Translations under genes and position numbers: made by a program
Notes under the pieces: generated by a model
What the model was told of the DNA's origin: nothing
What the model saw: the letters and a program-made list of their open reading frames with translations, nothing else
Databases searched by the model: none
Shown here: positions 36,959-46,307 of the stretch, piece after piece
Layout: each line of letters begins with the position of its first letter
How positions within the stretch are numbered: the stretch's first letter is position 1
NCBI GenBank assembly: GCA_963666945.2
Contig: CAXXRT010000033.1
Span: forward strand, 1-59,089
DNA: 59,089 nt
From: G963666945 sp963666945
GTDB taxonomy: Bacteria > Bacteroidota > Bacteroidia > Bacteroidales > Marinifilaceae
Reading direction: 5' to 3'

Positions 36959-38811
36959 CAATTATTCGTTTAAGTATTTTCTTGTCTTCCTCTATAATTA
37001 AAATATTGTAAATACCAGAAAGAAGATTGCCCAGATCTATTCTTTCAATTGCATCGTTTCCTTCAACCGGGTTATTTACCTTCTTGGAAAATAATATTTC
37101 TCCCTTTTGGTTAACAACCTTTATAACGGCCTCAGGAGAAAAACTACCCTCTATATAAACAAGTCCGTTAGTTGGATTTGGATATATATTAATCGTTTTT
37201 TCCTCAGAGAGAACAGCCAAAACGACACTAGTATTTCTAAAATCAAAACTGATAACATTATTTTTCTCAGATATATTGTTAATTGCAATATCGGATTTTT
37301 CCCCGGACCATGAAAGAGACCCGGGAAAAGTATTGTCACCAAAAACAGTAACAGAAGCATTTCCTGGGAAAGGGTCGGAGTAATAATCATTGTAATAATT
37401 TAAAACATCACTATTATCAGCCTCTAAAAGATCCATTCCTTCATGATCAGCATCTGAATTGACATTATTATCATTCCAGCCCTGGAAATTCTTATCGACA
37501 TGATAAATAAGCATACCATGGTAAGGGATGTATGAATCAAAGCCTTTTTGTTGCCTGTTCTCCAGTACAAAAAATTCATTTTCTGTTTTTGAATGTATTA
37601 TATATGCTTCTGGATAACTGGCAAGATTATTAATACTGAATTCACCATTCTTATCAAACTCCTCAAGAGCCAGCCATCCCAGCAAAGATTTAGAATAAGC
37701 GTTGTGGTGAGCAGGAGTTGCACCCCCATTGTTCCAGGAGCCACTTGCCATAATATCCCAGGCCCTTAGACCTGCAGCCTCCCCCGCATAATCACCATCA
37801 TCGCTTGTATCGTAATAATCAGGCAAGCCCAGTCCATGTCCAAACTCATGACATATTACACCAATATTTGTAATATCAGCTCCGGAAGCATTTCTTAACT
37901 CAGGAAAGGTAACGTATCTGTTAATCCAAACTCCATCGTATTTAACAGCCCATGACGTTCCTAAACCCCAGGCATGAGACCATATGGTATTATCGTCGGC
38001 ACCAGCCTCTTCACCATAGCCGGCATGAATAACCTGAACGGCATCCACATACCCGTCACCATCGTTATCGAATTGAGAAAAATCCACCCCCTGAGCTTCA
38101 GCAGCATCCACGGCATCGCGGATAAACTCCTGAGGATTGGTATCGTCCCCTTCTTCATCGTTCTTCCCGTAGTAAGCATATTCTTTGGGAACCTTTACCC
38201 AGACAGTTGTTGTCGTTGTAATATCCAATTTATTATAGGAAGCCTCAAGATAATAATCCCTGAAACTCCCCGTTCCGTTATAATCTTGCTGATTCATAAG
38301 ATTATTAAACTTATTGTGAGCTACATTATGGGCCAGATCATCAAATTCTGCCAATATCAACAATACCCTGCGGGTACCGGAAGCAGGGAAAGCATCTTTT
38401 CTGGAAGACTTATTTCGTGACTCCTCCCCAAAGTAATTCAGCTTTTTTCCTTTTTATCTGTTTAGAACTAAACCTCAAATGTTTTTTAATCCTTTTTTGT
38501 GCTGTTTTCAACGAAGATACCCCGGATGTTGATTCACCTACCGTCACCCCTGAACAGACCATGTCCCCCACATCATTAAGTGAGGCATACTGAAACCACC
38601 CATCTTTTGTCTTAAGAACAGAGTAGCCATCTGATGTCTCAAACCAATGAACCACGCCATCCCCTTTCTGAATAAGAGTTATTAATGACCCATCAGGCTG
38701 ATTTGCCTTAAAAGGATAAGGACTTGCCGGGATACCCCTGCTTTTCGTCTGTGCAAATGAATAGAATGAAATAAATAAAAAATACAGCAAGGCAAAGATG
38801 TATGTTTTCAT
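36951..38811 (-). pseudogene. secreted M6-family metalloprotease with T9SS type A domain; frame broken by one extra base
   Basis: Predicted 619-residue exported protease. The signal peptide MKTYIFALLYFLFISFYSFA starts at 38811. The frame breaks in a C4 run at 38426-38429; reading three C joins ELLWEESRNKSSRKD to GTRRVLLILAEFDD, and 1861 minus 1 is a multiple of three. Order: N-terminal PADQPDGS-like pro-region (PYPFKANQPDGSLI), the M6 catalytic domain with the zinc site CHEFGHGLGLPDYYD (His, Glu, His) and DIMASGSWNNGG as the Met-turn region, then a C-terminal type A T9SS sorting domain (INIYPNPTNGLVYIEG and LSGIYNILII). It probably degrades proteins outside the cell. The single error suggests a sequencing fault. 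Confidence 0.9.
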
Positions 38812-39023
38812 AGTTAAAGGTTATGATAAGGGAAAAAATAATCTCATAATGTAAATATAATAATATTATAATAATTTCAATAAGAACGACAAACAGTTTC
38901 TTTGTTTATTGATAAAAAAGACAGATAACAAATTTTAAAACCAGCAGCAAAAAGAAAGTCACACGAAAAACCGTGTGACCTAATATCTATCAATAAATGT
39001 TAAATTGTAACCGACAATTAGCA

Positions 39024-39728
39024 CTACTGAACAAAGAACAAATAGACATAGTACAGTCCTACTGCAATAAAAATAATTCCCACAATCTTCCTGAACCATT
39101 TCTCAAAGACCTTCATCCTATTGTACATATTACCAACACCGGCAACAGTAAAGGCCAACAGATATGCAAATATTAAAACAGGAAGCCCCGTTGCAATGGC
39201 AAACACAGGAGGAAGTAATAATCCTGCATCACTGGAAACAGTCATTGGTATCAACATACCAAAATAAAGTACCCCGCTGTAAGGACAGAAGGCAAGGGCA
39301 AAGACTATACCTATAAACAATACCTCCCAGAATCCTTTATTTGAATATTTCTGACCAATCTTCCCGGTGATACTACCTAACCCCGGTAAACTGATATTAA
39401 TAAGATCCAGCATAAAGATACCAAACAAAATCAGAAATGGGCCTAGTAATTTCTCTCCCCATCCCTGAAAGATCTCAGATATTTTCATTGCACTGGCTCC
39501 ATAAAACAAAATAACACCAAGAACAGTATATGCTATTGTTCTTCCAAGAGTGTAAACAAGTCCTGATAAAAACACCCTCCTCTTGTCCTCTATATCCTTG
39601 CCAATAAAAGCAATAGCAGTAATATTTGTCGCCATAGGACAAGGACTTATTGCAGTAATAAGTCCTAATAAAAATGCAGAAAAGACGGGAATATCAGAGT
39701 TACTCAATAATTCGTTTAATAACTCCAT
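39024..39728 (-). CDS. arsG: ArsG-like aromatic arsenical efflux permease (DsbD/CcdA-related)
   Basis: A 234-residue polytopic membrane protein with six to seven membrane segments. It belongs to the CcdA/DsbD transmembrane superfamily: LLGLITAISPCPMATNITAI (about residues 17-36) has the CP motif, and AFCPYSGVLYFGMLIPMT (about 146-163) the second Cys. In the arsEFG operons this protein is the efflux permease for aminobenzylarsenicals, the reduced products of nitro-aromatic arsenicals (established for Shewanella). The gene is 3 bases from arsF and shares its operon. A plain thiol-electron carrier of the CcdA type remains possible. Confidence 0.82.
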   Translation of the reverse strand: MELLNELLSNSDIPVFSAFLLGLITAISPCPMATNITAIAFIGKDIEDKRRVFLSGLVYTLGRTIAYTVLGVILFYGASAMKISEIFQGWGEKLLGPFLILFGIFMLDLINISLPGLGSITGKIGQKYSNKGFWEVLFIGIVFALAFCPYSGVLYFGMLIPMTVSSDAGLLLPPVFAIATGLPVLIFAYLLAFTVAGVGNMYNRMKVFEKWFRKIVGIIFIAVGLYYVYLFFVQ

Positions 39729-39731
39729 AAA

Positions 39732-40178
39732 CTACTTTTTTAAAGCTGCATCAACCTTTTCCCTTATATCTTCCTTTAAAATATCCGGCTTCATTCTTGC
39801 CGTCTGAAATGCAATTGCAGTAAGATTATCCAGCTTTGCTTTGGAAATAACAAAAAGTCCGGAACCAAATACCTTTAGTTCTTCCACTATAGGCTTATTC
39901 TCCTTATCATGAGAAGATAATTCTATAAACTTTACGCTCTTACCTTTATATTGCTTTTCCACCACTTCCTTTGCAATATTTCCAATGGCAACACAAGTAG
40001 GACAACGTCGTATTTGGTGAAAATAAACCACTACTACCTTAGTTCCTGCTTTCTTAAGAAGTTGCTGGGAAGGCTTGGTCTCCTCTTTTATGCCACTGGC
40101 AAAAACGGCAAATGTCATTAACAATAATGCCAATAATGCAAAACCTTTTTTTATAATTAAAACTCGCTTCATATTCAA
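39732..40178 (-). CDS. arsF: ArsF-like nitroreductase subunit, thioredoxin-fold exported protein
   Basis: A 148-residue protein with a membrane anchor or signal peptide (residues 8-27) and a thioredoxin-like domain: KVVVVYFHQIRRCPTCVAIG, with the redox pair CPTC (residues 59-62), followed by FIELSSHDKENKPIVEELKV and GSGLFVISKAKLDN. NCBI-style family naming for this combination is nitrophenyl compound nitroreductase subunit ArsF. It works with ArsE to reduce nitro-aromatic arsenicals before export by ArsG (known for Shewanella putrefaciens 200; inferred here from gene order). It is three bases upstream of arsG and 79 bp downstream of the small thioredoxin-like gene. Confidence 0.82.
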   Translation of the reverse strand: MNMKRVLIIKKGFALLALLLMTFAVFASGIKEETKPSQQLLKKAGTKVVVVYFHQIRRCPTCVAIGNIAKEVVEKQYKGKSVKFIELSSHDKENKPIVEELKVFGSGLFVISKAKLDNLTAIAFQTARMKPDILKEDIREKVDAALKK

Positions 40179-40257
40179 ATATTTATTTATACTTCACTAA
40201 AAAATCATGACAGCTTATATAACCACCATAACTCTAATAACAATTAATATAGAAAGT

Positions 40258-40491
40258 CTACTTTTTAATGAATTTCAATATCTCCTCTTTGGAAAGAACT
40301 TTCCCACTTGATACAAGCTTTCCGTCAACAACAAGACCCGGAGTTCCCAGCGCACCGTACTTCATTATCTCCATAATATCTTCTACTTTCTCGACATTGG
40401 CAGTTATTTCTTCCTCTTCAATAGTCCTACAAACTTCATTATAAAGAGTCTTGCATTTCTTACATCCTGGTCCTAATACCTTTATATCCAT
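40258..40491 (-). CDS. small thioredoxin-fold redox protein (ArsE-like position)
   Basis: A 77-residue single-domain glutaredoxin/thioredoxin-like protein of the redox-active-disulfide family: MDIKVLGPGCKKCKTLYNEV, with CKKC at residues 10-13, GALGTPGLVVDGKLVSSGKV (the cis-Pro loop TPGL) and a C-terminal helix. It is the first gene of the minus-strand set that continues with arsF and arsG, in the position held by arsE in known arsEFG operons. Many free-living relatives of this size act as general redox carriers, so the symbol is left blank. It has its own upstream region with a possible operator. Confidence 0.85.
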   Translation of the reverse strand: MDIKVLGPGCKKCKTLYNEVCRTIEEEEITANVEKVEDIMEIMKYGALGTPGLVVDGKLVSSGKVLSKEEILKFIKK

Positions 40492-40519
40492 AACATTATC
40501 TTTTAAATTAATTACACTT

Positions 40520-40543
40520 ATTCGTTGTTTTGCGAATTACGAA
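40520..40543. promoter_or_regulatory. inverted repeat upstream of the arsE/F/G-like operon, candidate operator
   Basis: ATTCG (40520-40524) pairs with CGAAT (40533-40537), and TTCGT (40521-40525) also pairs with ACGAA (40539-40543). On the minus strand TATCTTCG overlaps this site and resembles a -7 element, so a repressor bound here would cover the promoter. No arsR gene is next to it. Confidence 0.3.
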
Positions 40544-40686
40544 GATACAAATCATTTGCAAAGCAAAAAAGCTGACAGGAAGATTTAACACATTTTTAAA
40601 TACTGTAGGAAAGTGCTCCGGGAATTAAAACAAGACAAAACGCTAAGAAATATAATCTCATATGTATTTAAACAACACCCAATGAC

Positions 40687-41285
40687 TTAAAACTGATAGG
40701 ATAATCCAAAATTTAATATCCCCTTATAACCAAATCCAAATTCTGTATAAAAAGCTAATTCCTTCCCTATTCTGAGCCCAATAAGACTTATCTGGAAATT
40801 AAAAAAAACCTGAAGAATCATTAGAGATTTCATTTTCGACAATAGGCATATACTTATCTCTCAAGAATGTATAACCAATACCCACAAGTGAGTACATCTG
40901 AAAGATTTCCCTTTTAAAATACCTGTAATCTATTTCTCCTGCTATAGTCATGTATTTTCTGTCAAGATCTCCCCTCTTCTCTCTCTGAATAAAAACATCC
41001 TTGGTAATAAAGTCATAGCTAAAAGTAAGACCGGCATTCCAATTATCGGATATTGAATTTTTGTAATTAAAAATAAACCCACCAGAGAACTGAGTATTAG
41101 AGGTAGAATAAATTACCCGGCAGTATAACTGAAGTCAATACATCAGCAGTCACATCAAATATTTGATTCGATGTGACTAGCCCATAACCCATTGATATAT
41201 CATTATCGTACTCACGTTGAGCAAAAAGAGTATTAGAAGAAGCAATAAACATAAGCAAGCACAGCAATAAAATTGATTTAGGCAT
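40687..41285 (-). pseudogene. outer-membrane β-barrel protein; frame broken by two extra bases
   Basis: Predicted 198-residue porin-like protein of the outer-membrane-beta-barrel class. The start at 41285 gives a signal peptide MPKSILLLCLLMFIASSNTL cut near LFAQ. Two extra T residues must be removed, one near 41110 (PGNYSTSNTQFSGGF) and one in a T8 run (A8 on the plus strand near 40806-40813; DSSGFFNFQISLIGLRIG). Then 599 minus 2 is a multiple of three. Alternating β-strand-like segments with aromatic ends run to the C-terminal GYKGILNFGLSYQF, which ends in Phe as outer-membrane barrels do. The function is unknown. Confidence 0.78.
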
Positions 41286-41364
41286 AAATCCGGATCTATA
41301 TTTTTTAAGTAAAATCATAAAACAAGCAGGCTTAGAAATTTTATACTTCAGCAACAAAAAACTA

Positions 41365-41841
41365 TTATAACAGTTTTCGCATTTCCTGTCTCATTCTCTC
41401 AATATCAGTCAGCCAATCCTCTATGTCCTGTTCATGTTCGAGCTCTTCATTTAATATTGTCGTTGCCATCTGATGTGTTGAATGATCTATACCACTGGTA
41501 AAATTTGCAATATCTTCATATCTTTTTATTGCACACCTTTCACCTCTGAGATTCTGGTTAAGAATAATCTCAACATATGGATCAGATGGTTCCTCATATT
41601 CACACGATGCATTATTAAACCATTCTGAGGGATGCATAATAGGAGTACCCCCAAGTTGAATAATTCTTTCTACTACCATATTAGCATGATTTAGCTCCTG
41701 ATCGGCATGAACTAAAAGTTCAGGTTCAATTTCACTACGCATTGGTCCCTCCATCAATCTGGCGCCTATCCAATACTGGTAATAAGCAAGCCATTCTTCA
41801 GCAAGGGCTGCATTAAGTTTTTTTATTAGTTTCTTCAACAT
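41365..41841 (-). CDS. ferritin-like (bacterioferritin/Dps-like) protein with a Cys pair
   Basis: A 158-residue four-helix-bundle ferritin-like protein. Candidate di-iron ligands are Glu16 in AALAEEWLAYYQYW, Glu49 and His52 in DQELNHANMV, Glu101 in GERCAIKRYEDI, and Glu133/His136 in NEELEHEQD, matching the ExxH pattern of bacterioferritin-type ferroxidase centres. Two Cys residues, Cys80 (SCEYEEPSDP) and Cys103 (ERCAIKRY), lie close to the site. A Cys pair beside a bacterioferritin-like centre recalls the Dps-like (DPSL, thioferritin) proteins of Bacteroides. It probably stores iron or consumes peroxide. Monocistronic. Confidence 0.85.
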   Translation of the reverse strand: MLKKLIKKLNAALAEEWLAYYQYWIGARLMEGPMRSEIEPELLVHADQELNHANMVVERIIQLGGTPIMHPSEWFNNASCEYEEPSDPYVEIILNQNLRGERCAIKRYEDIANFTSGIDHSTHQMATTILNEELEHEQDIEDWLTDIERMRQEMRKLL

Positions 41842-42005
41842 CTAATTTTAATATCTCTATTCCCCTTTTTCCCATAATTAAATAATTTTTATCATTCAAA
41901 ACAGACCATATTATCATATAGTTAAACTATACAAAACGGCATAAGGTTTCAATAATTGTCTGATTGTGGAAATAATTGTTGGCAGAGGGGAACAAAAGCA
42001 ATAAA

Positions 42006-43135
42006 CTATAATTCTGTTTTTCCAGTTAACGGGAGAGTGAACCAAAAAACACTTCCTTTGCCGTACTCACTTTCCACACCTATTTCTCCATTATTAATTT
42101 CTACAAACTCTTTACACAATACAAGCCCAAGTCCTGTCCCTCTCTCTCCTTCTGTTCCTAAAGATGAATGATTTTCTTCTATCCTAAATAATTTATCAAT
42201 TACATTATCCTGAATGCCCACCTCCATTATCCTCTATTTCTATACGCACAAACTTTGGAGATACTTCATTAAATCTAACTGCAATCTTTCCCTTTTCATT
42301 AGTAAATTTAATAGCATTGGATATTATATTCCTGACAACAGTACTAACCATAAATTTATCAGCAAAAACATTAATATCCTTGGAATCAGGAAAAACAATC
42401 TCTATATTCTTTTTTAGTTGCTCCTGATTTATTAATCTGTATATTTTCTGTAATCACATCTAATAATGAAATATAGCTAGGATTATAGGGATATCTATCC
42501 ATCTGTATTCTGGCCCACGTTAATAAATCTTCCAAAAGAGAGTACGCGTGTTTAGAGCTATTATAAAGATATTTAACAAAGATCTTTTGTTCTTCATTTA
42601 TTCCGTTACTGTCACAAGAATCGAATAAAAGTTCAGAATAGCCGAGAATACTATTAAAGGGATTCTTTAAATCGTGTGCCATGATTGAGAAGAATTTATC
42701 TTTCATGGCGTTAACATCTTTCAGCTTATTTTCTATAGACTTCTGCCTGGTAATATCATCAAGAGTTACCAGTGCCATCGTATTGCCCTCATAATTTATA
42801 AGAGAGGTTGACACCAGAACATTTACCAAAGAAACTTCTCCGTTGGAAGATATATGCATTATTCCTTCCTTTTTATAATTGTTCTTTTTTGTGACAAATG
42901 TATTAGCAACACATTGTCTTATAATACACTGCCCACAATTCACACCATTGCCACAAACAGGTTTTCCATCTTCTTTTGCATTAACACAACTAATTGCCTG
43001 ACCAGCCAAAAGACCTAAAACATCACTTCTCCTGTTGCCACTAAAAATTTCACCAGATTTATTAATGTCAACAACTTCCCTTTTTTCATTAACCAGTAAA
43101 AGAACAATAGCTGCATCATCAAAAATTGAGTCCAT
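42006..43135 (-). pseudogene. PAS-domain sensor histidine kinase; frame broken by two extra bases
   Basis: Predicted 375-residue soluble hybrid-free sensor kinase. Removing one A near 42414-42420 (TKKNIEIVFPDSKDIN) and one G near 42224 (EDNGVGIQDNVIDK) restores the frame; 1130 minus 2 is a multiple of three. Order: PAS domain (FDDAAIVLLLVNEKREVVDI) with a Cys-rich insert SCVNAKEDGKPVCGNGVNC then GQCIIRQCV (about residues 49-76), HisKA with FSIMAHDLKNPFNSILGYSE (His about 155) and a HATPase domain with NAIKFTN, EDNGVGI and GTGLGLVLCKEF. No membrane segment, so it senses an internal signal. No response regulator is next to it. Confidence 0.88.
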
Positions 43136-43144
43136 ATATAAAAA

Positions 43145-43750
43145 TTAAAAGAATTCAAGAATAAACATAACGATAAACGGTACAAGTATAGTCAGCACAG
43201 TCCCATTATATATGGAGATTAAAGCATAATCTTTCCCCGAAAATTTCCTGACTACAGGCAATGTTGAATCCATTGAAGTAGCACCGCCAGAGGCAATAGG
43301 GGCCAGTTTTCCAAAGACTGCAACAAGCAAAGGAGCAAACAATAAGGTAAAGACTTCACGCATAATATTAGATACAAGAGCCAAAGCACCCAAAGACTCC
43401 CCCCTTATCTCTGTGATGATTATACTCGACAAGCTGTAATAACCAAATCCCGCCCCCACTGCAAGAGAATCTTTAAAACTAATATCTCTCAAAAACAGGG
43501 AAACAAAGCTGACACCGACAAAGGTCCCGACGATAACAAACACAGGGACTATCAATATTTCGAATTTCACCTCTTTAATAATCCTTAAGGCAGCCTTATC
43601 TGCCCCAATAGTCATACCGACCAAAAACATAAGAACGTAAAGGGCGTATGTGGATAAGTCCTTATTCAGCATAAAATCCGGAAGGGAAGAAGATACTCCC
43701 CCCAACAAACCCAATATAAAAAAACCGACGATTATTAGACTTCCCTTCAT
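43145..43750 (-). CDS. LysO family exporter, C-terminal-half protein
   Basis: A 201-residue polytopic protein with about six membrane segments, corresponding to the C-terminal part of LysO (YbjE, DUF340), a lysine exporter in E. coli. Conserved pieces: LYVLMFLVGMTIGADKAALR, AVGAGFGYYSLSSIIITEI (about residues 116-134), LGALALVSNIMREVFTLLFA and SMDSTLPVVRKFSGKDY. The preferred ATG is at 43750; an ATG further upstream lies in the preceding gene. The gene for the N-terminal half ends 8 bases before it, so the pair is translated together. I consider the split natural: each piece has its own start and stop with no frame conflict. Confidence 0.82.
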   Translation of the reverse strand: MKGSLIIVGFFILGLLGGVSSSLPDFMLNKDLSTYALYVLMFLVGMTIGADKAALRIIKEVKFEILIVPVFVIVGTFVGVSFVSLFLRDISFKDSLAVGAGFGYYSLSSIIITEIRGESLGALALVSNIMREVFTLLFAPLLVAVFGKLAPIASGGATSMDSTLPVVRKFSGKDYALISIYNGTVLTILVPFIVMFILEFF

Positions 43751-43757
43751 TTCTTTA

Positions 43758-44027
43758 CTATTTCTTAAAAAACAATTTATAACAGATAAGAGCAAACAGT
43801 GAACTACCAAGCACGGCACCCATGGAAAGCATAAAAGCCTGAAAACCTATTATTCCAAGTCTTTCAACTACTATTTTATTTGTTCCCACTCCTATCCCTA
43901 TTAATAGAAGAAGAATATACACATCCCAGTTCAACAAAGGCTCAATTAACTTGACAATCTTATCTTTTCTTCTAAGAAGAAATCCGCACAAGATGCCAAA
44001 TGCCATTATAATTAGTATTTCTATCAT
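43758..44027 (-). CDS. LysO family exporter, N-terminal-half protein
   Basis: An 89-residue protein with three membrane segments, equal to the N-terminal part of DUF340/LysO: MIEILIIMAFGILCGFLLRR, DWDVYIL-type segment NWDVYILLLLIGIGVGTNKI (about residues 33-52) and GAVLGSSLFALICYKLF at the end. It forms a pair with the adjoining downstream gene; together they rebuild a full-length exporter of about 290 residues. Two-gene LysO systems are known in Bacteroidales (from memory, not checked). The transported substrate here may be lysine or another cationic amino acid. Confidence 0.8.
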   Translation of the reverse strand: MIEILIIMAFGILCGFLLRRKDKIVKLIEPLLNWDVYILLLLIGIGVGTNKIVVERLGIIGFQAFMLSMGAVLGSSLFALICYKLFFKK

Positions 44028-44055
44028 AGAAAAGTAATTGATTTACAATAAAAAA

Positions 44056-44555
44056 TCAATGAGACACCCAGTTGCTATTTGGTGAACTTTTAAGCCCGCC
44101 TCCCCTGATGGTAGCCCCAATAATAATACCCCCTGCAATTATAACAATATTTTTAACAATGTACTGTCCTTCCAGAGTTAAATAGAAAGGAAATTTTGAG
44201 AATATTTCCTCCGGAAACAGAAACAATGGAGAAAATGTTCCTAACATATGTACAAAACAAAAGTAAAAGGGTAGTCCTAAGGCACAAACGAAACATTAAA
44301 CCCAAACCAAGAAGGAACTTCAAAAACAGCTAATCCATATCTGATTACCTCATGATTAATTAATTGCATAACCAGCTTATCAATAGTTTTCACTGCCAAA
44401 ACCTCAGCGGGACTCATATCCTTAAAGAACTTCATAGCTCCGAACCATATAAAAATGATTCCTATGGCAATTCTCATAAACAGTATACCATTTCTGGCCA
44501 TCCATTCACTTGCGTGAACATCAAACTCATTAAATTTAACTCCATTAATTTTCAT
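44056..44555 (-). pseudogene. DoxX/DUF417-like membrane protein; frame broken by two extra bases
   Basis: Predicted 165-residue inner-membrane protein with four membrane segments. Two extra bases lie close together: one C near 44280 (FVLRTTLLLL) and one T near 44256 (LLFVHMLGTF). With both removed, 500 minus 2 is a multiple of three. It starts MKINGVKFNEFDVHASEWMA and continues LFMRIAIGIIFIWFGAMKFF, LAVFEVPSWFGF, FSPLFLFPEE and YIVKNIVIIAGGIIIGATIR. The layout recalls DUF417 (RclC/YkgB) and DoxX proteins that help cells resist reactive chlorine or quinone stress. The family call is by general layout, not by a decisive motif. Confidence 0.7.
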
Positions 44556-44785
44556 AGCCTGTCTTCTTATGTGTATTATATTATATAGTTAGTACTAAGT
44601 TATTAATTACTTGTACGTAATACTATTTTTAAGGTTAAATCCCTCAATATAGGTCATTTGATAAACGGCATATTATTTATTAACATAAAAAACTTTAGTC
44701 AGAGTTACAGTATAGGATATTACAAAAAAAAGAGACCAACAAATTTTTATTGACCCCTTAAGTTGATGCAAGAAATACAAATCTT

Positions 44786-45161
44786 TTATTTTTCCTTAGG
44801 TTTTTCATAAGAATACACTACAGAATTAAGTAACCATTGACCATTCCTTTTTTATCAAACTAAAATTCTCATTAAGTACCTCATCCTTATCTTTTTTAAT
44901 TTCTATGTTAGCTACCGCAAAATCTTTATATTCTTCAAGAATGTTAACGGTACAAACATGCTGGTCTTTTTCTGCAGATGTTCTCAAACTCTCTGATGTT
45001 TCATATCTCTTAATTACAATTACAAATTTCTCGACAGAAGTAATCTTTCTCTGTTTCAAATAGGTTTCCAAAGATTTAGTTGATAAATCCTTTTCGATGT
45101 TATCAGCAAATAAAATTACTGACATTGCCATCATCATTAAAAATAACCAATAACGTTTCAT
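44786..45161 (-). pseudogene. small exported protein, possibly NTF2-like; frame broken by one extra base
   Basis: Predicted 124-residue exported protein. The signal peptide MKRYWLFLMMMAMSVILFAD starts at 45161. As written it stops after WSMVT; removing one base near 44850 changes the end to KKNGQWLLNSVVYSYEKPKE and a stop at 44786, and 376 minus 1 is a multiple of three. The region VNILEEYKDFAVANIEIK followed by NENFSLIKKNGQWLLNSV is the β-sheet pattern seen in NTF2-like or lumazine-binding-like small domains. The function is unknown. Possibly first gene of the run toward the DoxX-like and LysO genes. Confidence 0.7.
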
Positions 45162-45533
45162 ATCTTACAATTTTATTATTCAACATCTTATTTCTTCTTT
45201 ATAATTTTATATACTCCAATTGACGTGCCACAACAGTCAATACACTACACCACAACACCTTACCATACAAGCCCACAGAATAAGATGAACGGAAATGCAC
45301 AACAATATCATAAAACGAACACTATAGAAAGAATCTAAAATCAGATATAAAAAAGACTATCAAGCAAAGCGTTAAGGAGCAAGGCAGAAGTTTGGTTATA
45401 AAATATTTAATAGGCATAAATAAAATATTACTTTTGTCCCCCCCAAATATTTTAAAGGTTGTTGCGTATTATACAAGAAAGTTATATCCATAATTTTCCA
45501 ATAACAGTAAAATGTACATAGAATACTTAAGAG
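45162..45533. other. noncoding gap between divergent genes
   Basis: No coding sequence is evident in 372 bp. TACTTTTG at 45429-45436 fits a -7 element about 100 bp upstream of thrE. A C7 run directly follows it. Nothing else recognisable. Confidence 0.4.
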
Positions 45534-46303
45534 ATGAAAAACGACAAAAACAAGGTTGCATCATGCCTTCTGGAAATAGGCCTCTCTATTAATGAGTTCA
45601 GGAGCTAGTACTGGAAGGATAAGAGTCATAATTAACAGAATCTCTCACGCATTGGGCTATAACCCGGAGCTAATGATAACACACAGGGCAATTATTCTTA
45701 CACTGGCAAGATGAAGAAGGTGAGGAAACATCATTCAGCAGAATAAAACGTATTTCTCCACATGGAGTTAACTTCACTATGGTCTCCGGTATAAGTCATC
45801 TTAGCTGGAATATAATAGACAAAAAATGGAACCCCCGATAAGGTTGAAGAAGAAATAGAACGCCTGAAAAAAATTCCCCACTATCCAAGACTTATGATCC
45901 TTTCTTTTATAGGTCTTGCTGATGCCTCTTTCTGCTATTTGTTCGGGAGGAGGATGGAAAGAAATGGCAGTTTCTTTTTTTGCAACAATAGTGGGGCTAT
46001 TTGTCAGACAGGAAATAATGAAAAGGAAATTCAACCCCTATATAGGGGGTCTTATGCGGGAGCAAAGCATTGCAGCAATAGTAGCATCAGCTTCAGCATA
46101 CCTTCCATTCAGCATAGACACACACAAAGCTTTAGCAACATGTGTATTGTATCTGGTTCCCCGGAATTCCTCTTATAAATTCAATTACTGATCTTATAGA
46201 TGGAAATATTTTAAACGGCATTGTCAGGGGCACTAACTGTATTTTGATTTCCTTCGCAATAGCTCTGGGATTACTAACAGCAACTTTAATATTTAATATT
46301 TAG
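45534..46303 (+). pseudogene. threonine/serine exporter (ThrE/YjjP) first component; frame broken by five extra bases
   Basis: Predicted 254-residue membrane protein corresponding to the YjjP half of the ThrE exporters. Five single extra bases must be removed (near 45590, 45713, 45836, 45951 and 46163); 770 minus 5 is a multiple of three. It then reads KVASCLLEIGLSIMSSGAST, GRIRVIINRISHALGY, VNFTMVSGISHLSWNIID, the membrane part from LMILSFIGLADASFCYLFGG, FVRQEIMKRKFNPYIGGL, and LVPGIPLINSITDLIDGNIL, which is the family's signature near the C-terminus. It would export threonine and serine or related amino acids with its partner 4 bases downstream. The clean restored frame argues against real decay. 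Confidence 0.83.
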
Positions 46304-46307
46304 AAAA

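Noticed and set aside
44606..44621. ATTAC-N6-GTAAT dyad upstream of the DoxX-like gene as an operator
   Set aside because: Only five base pairs per arm in very AT-rich DNA; such dyads are expected by chance.
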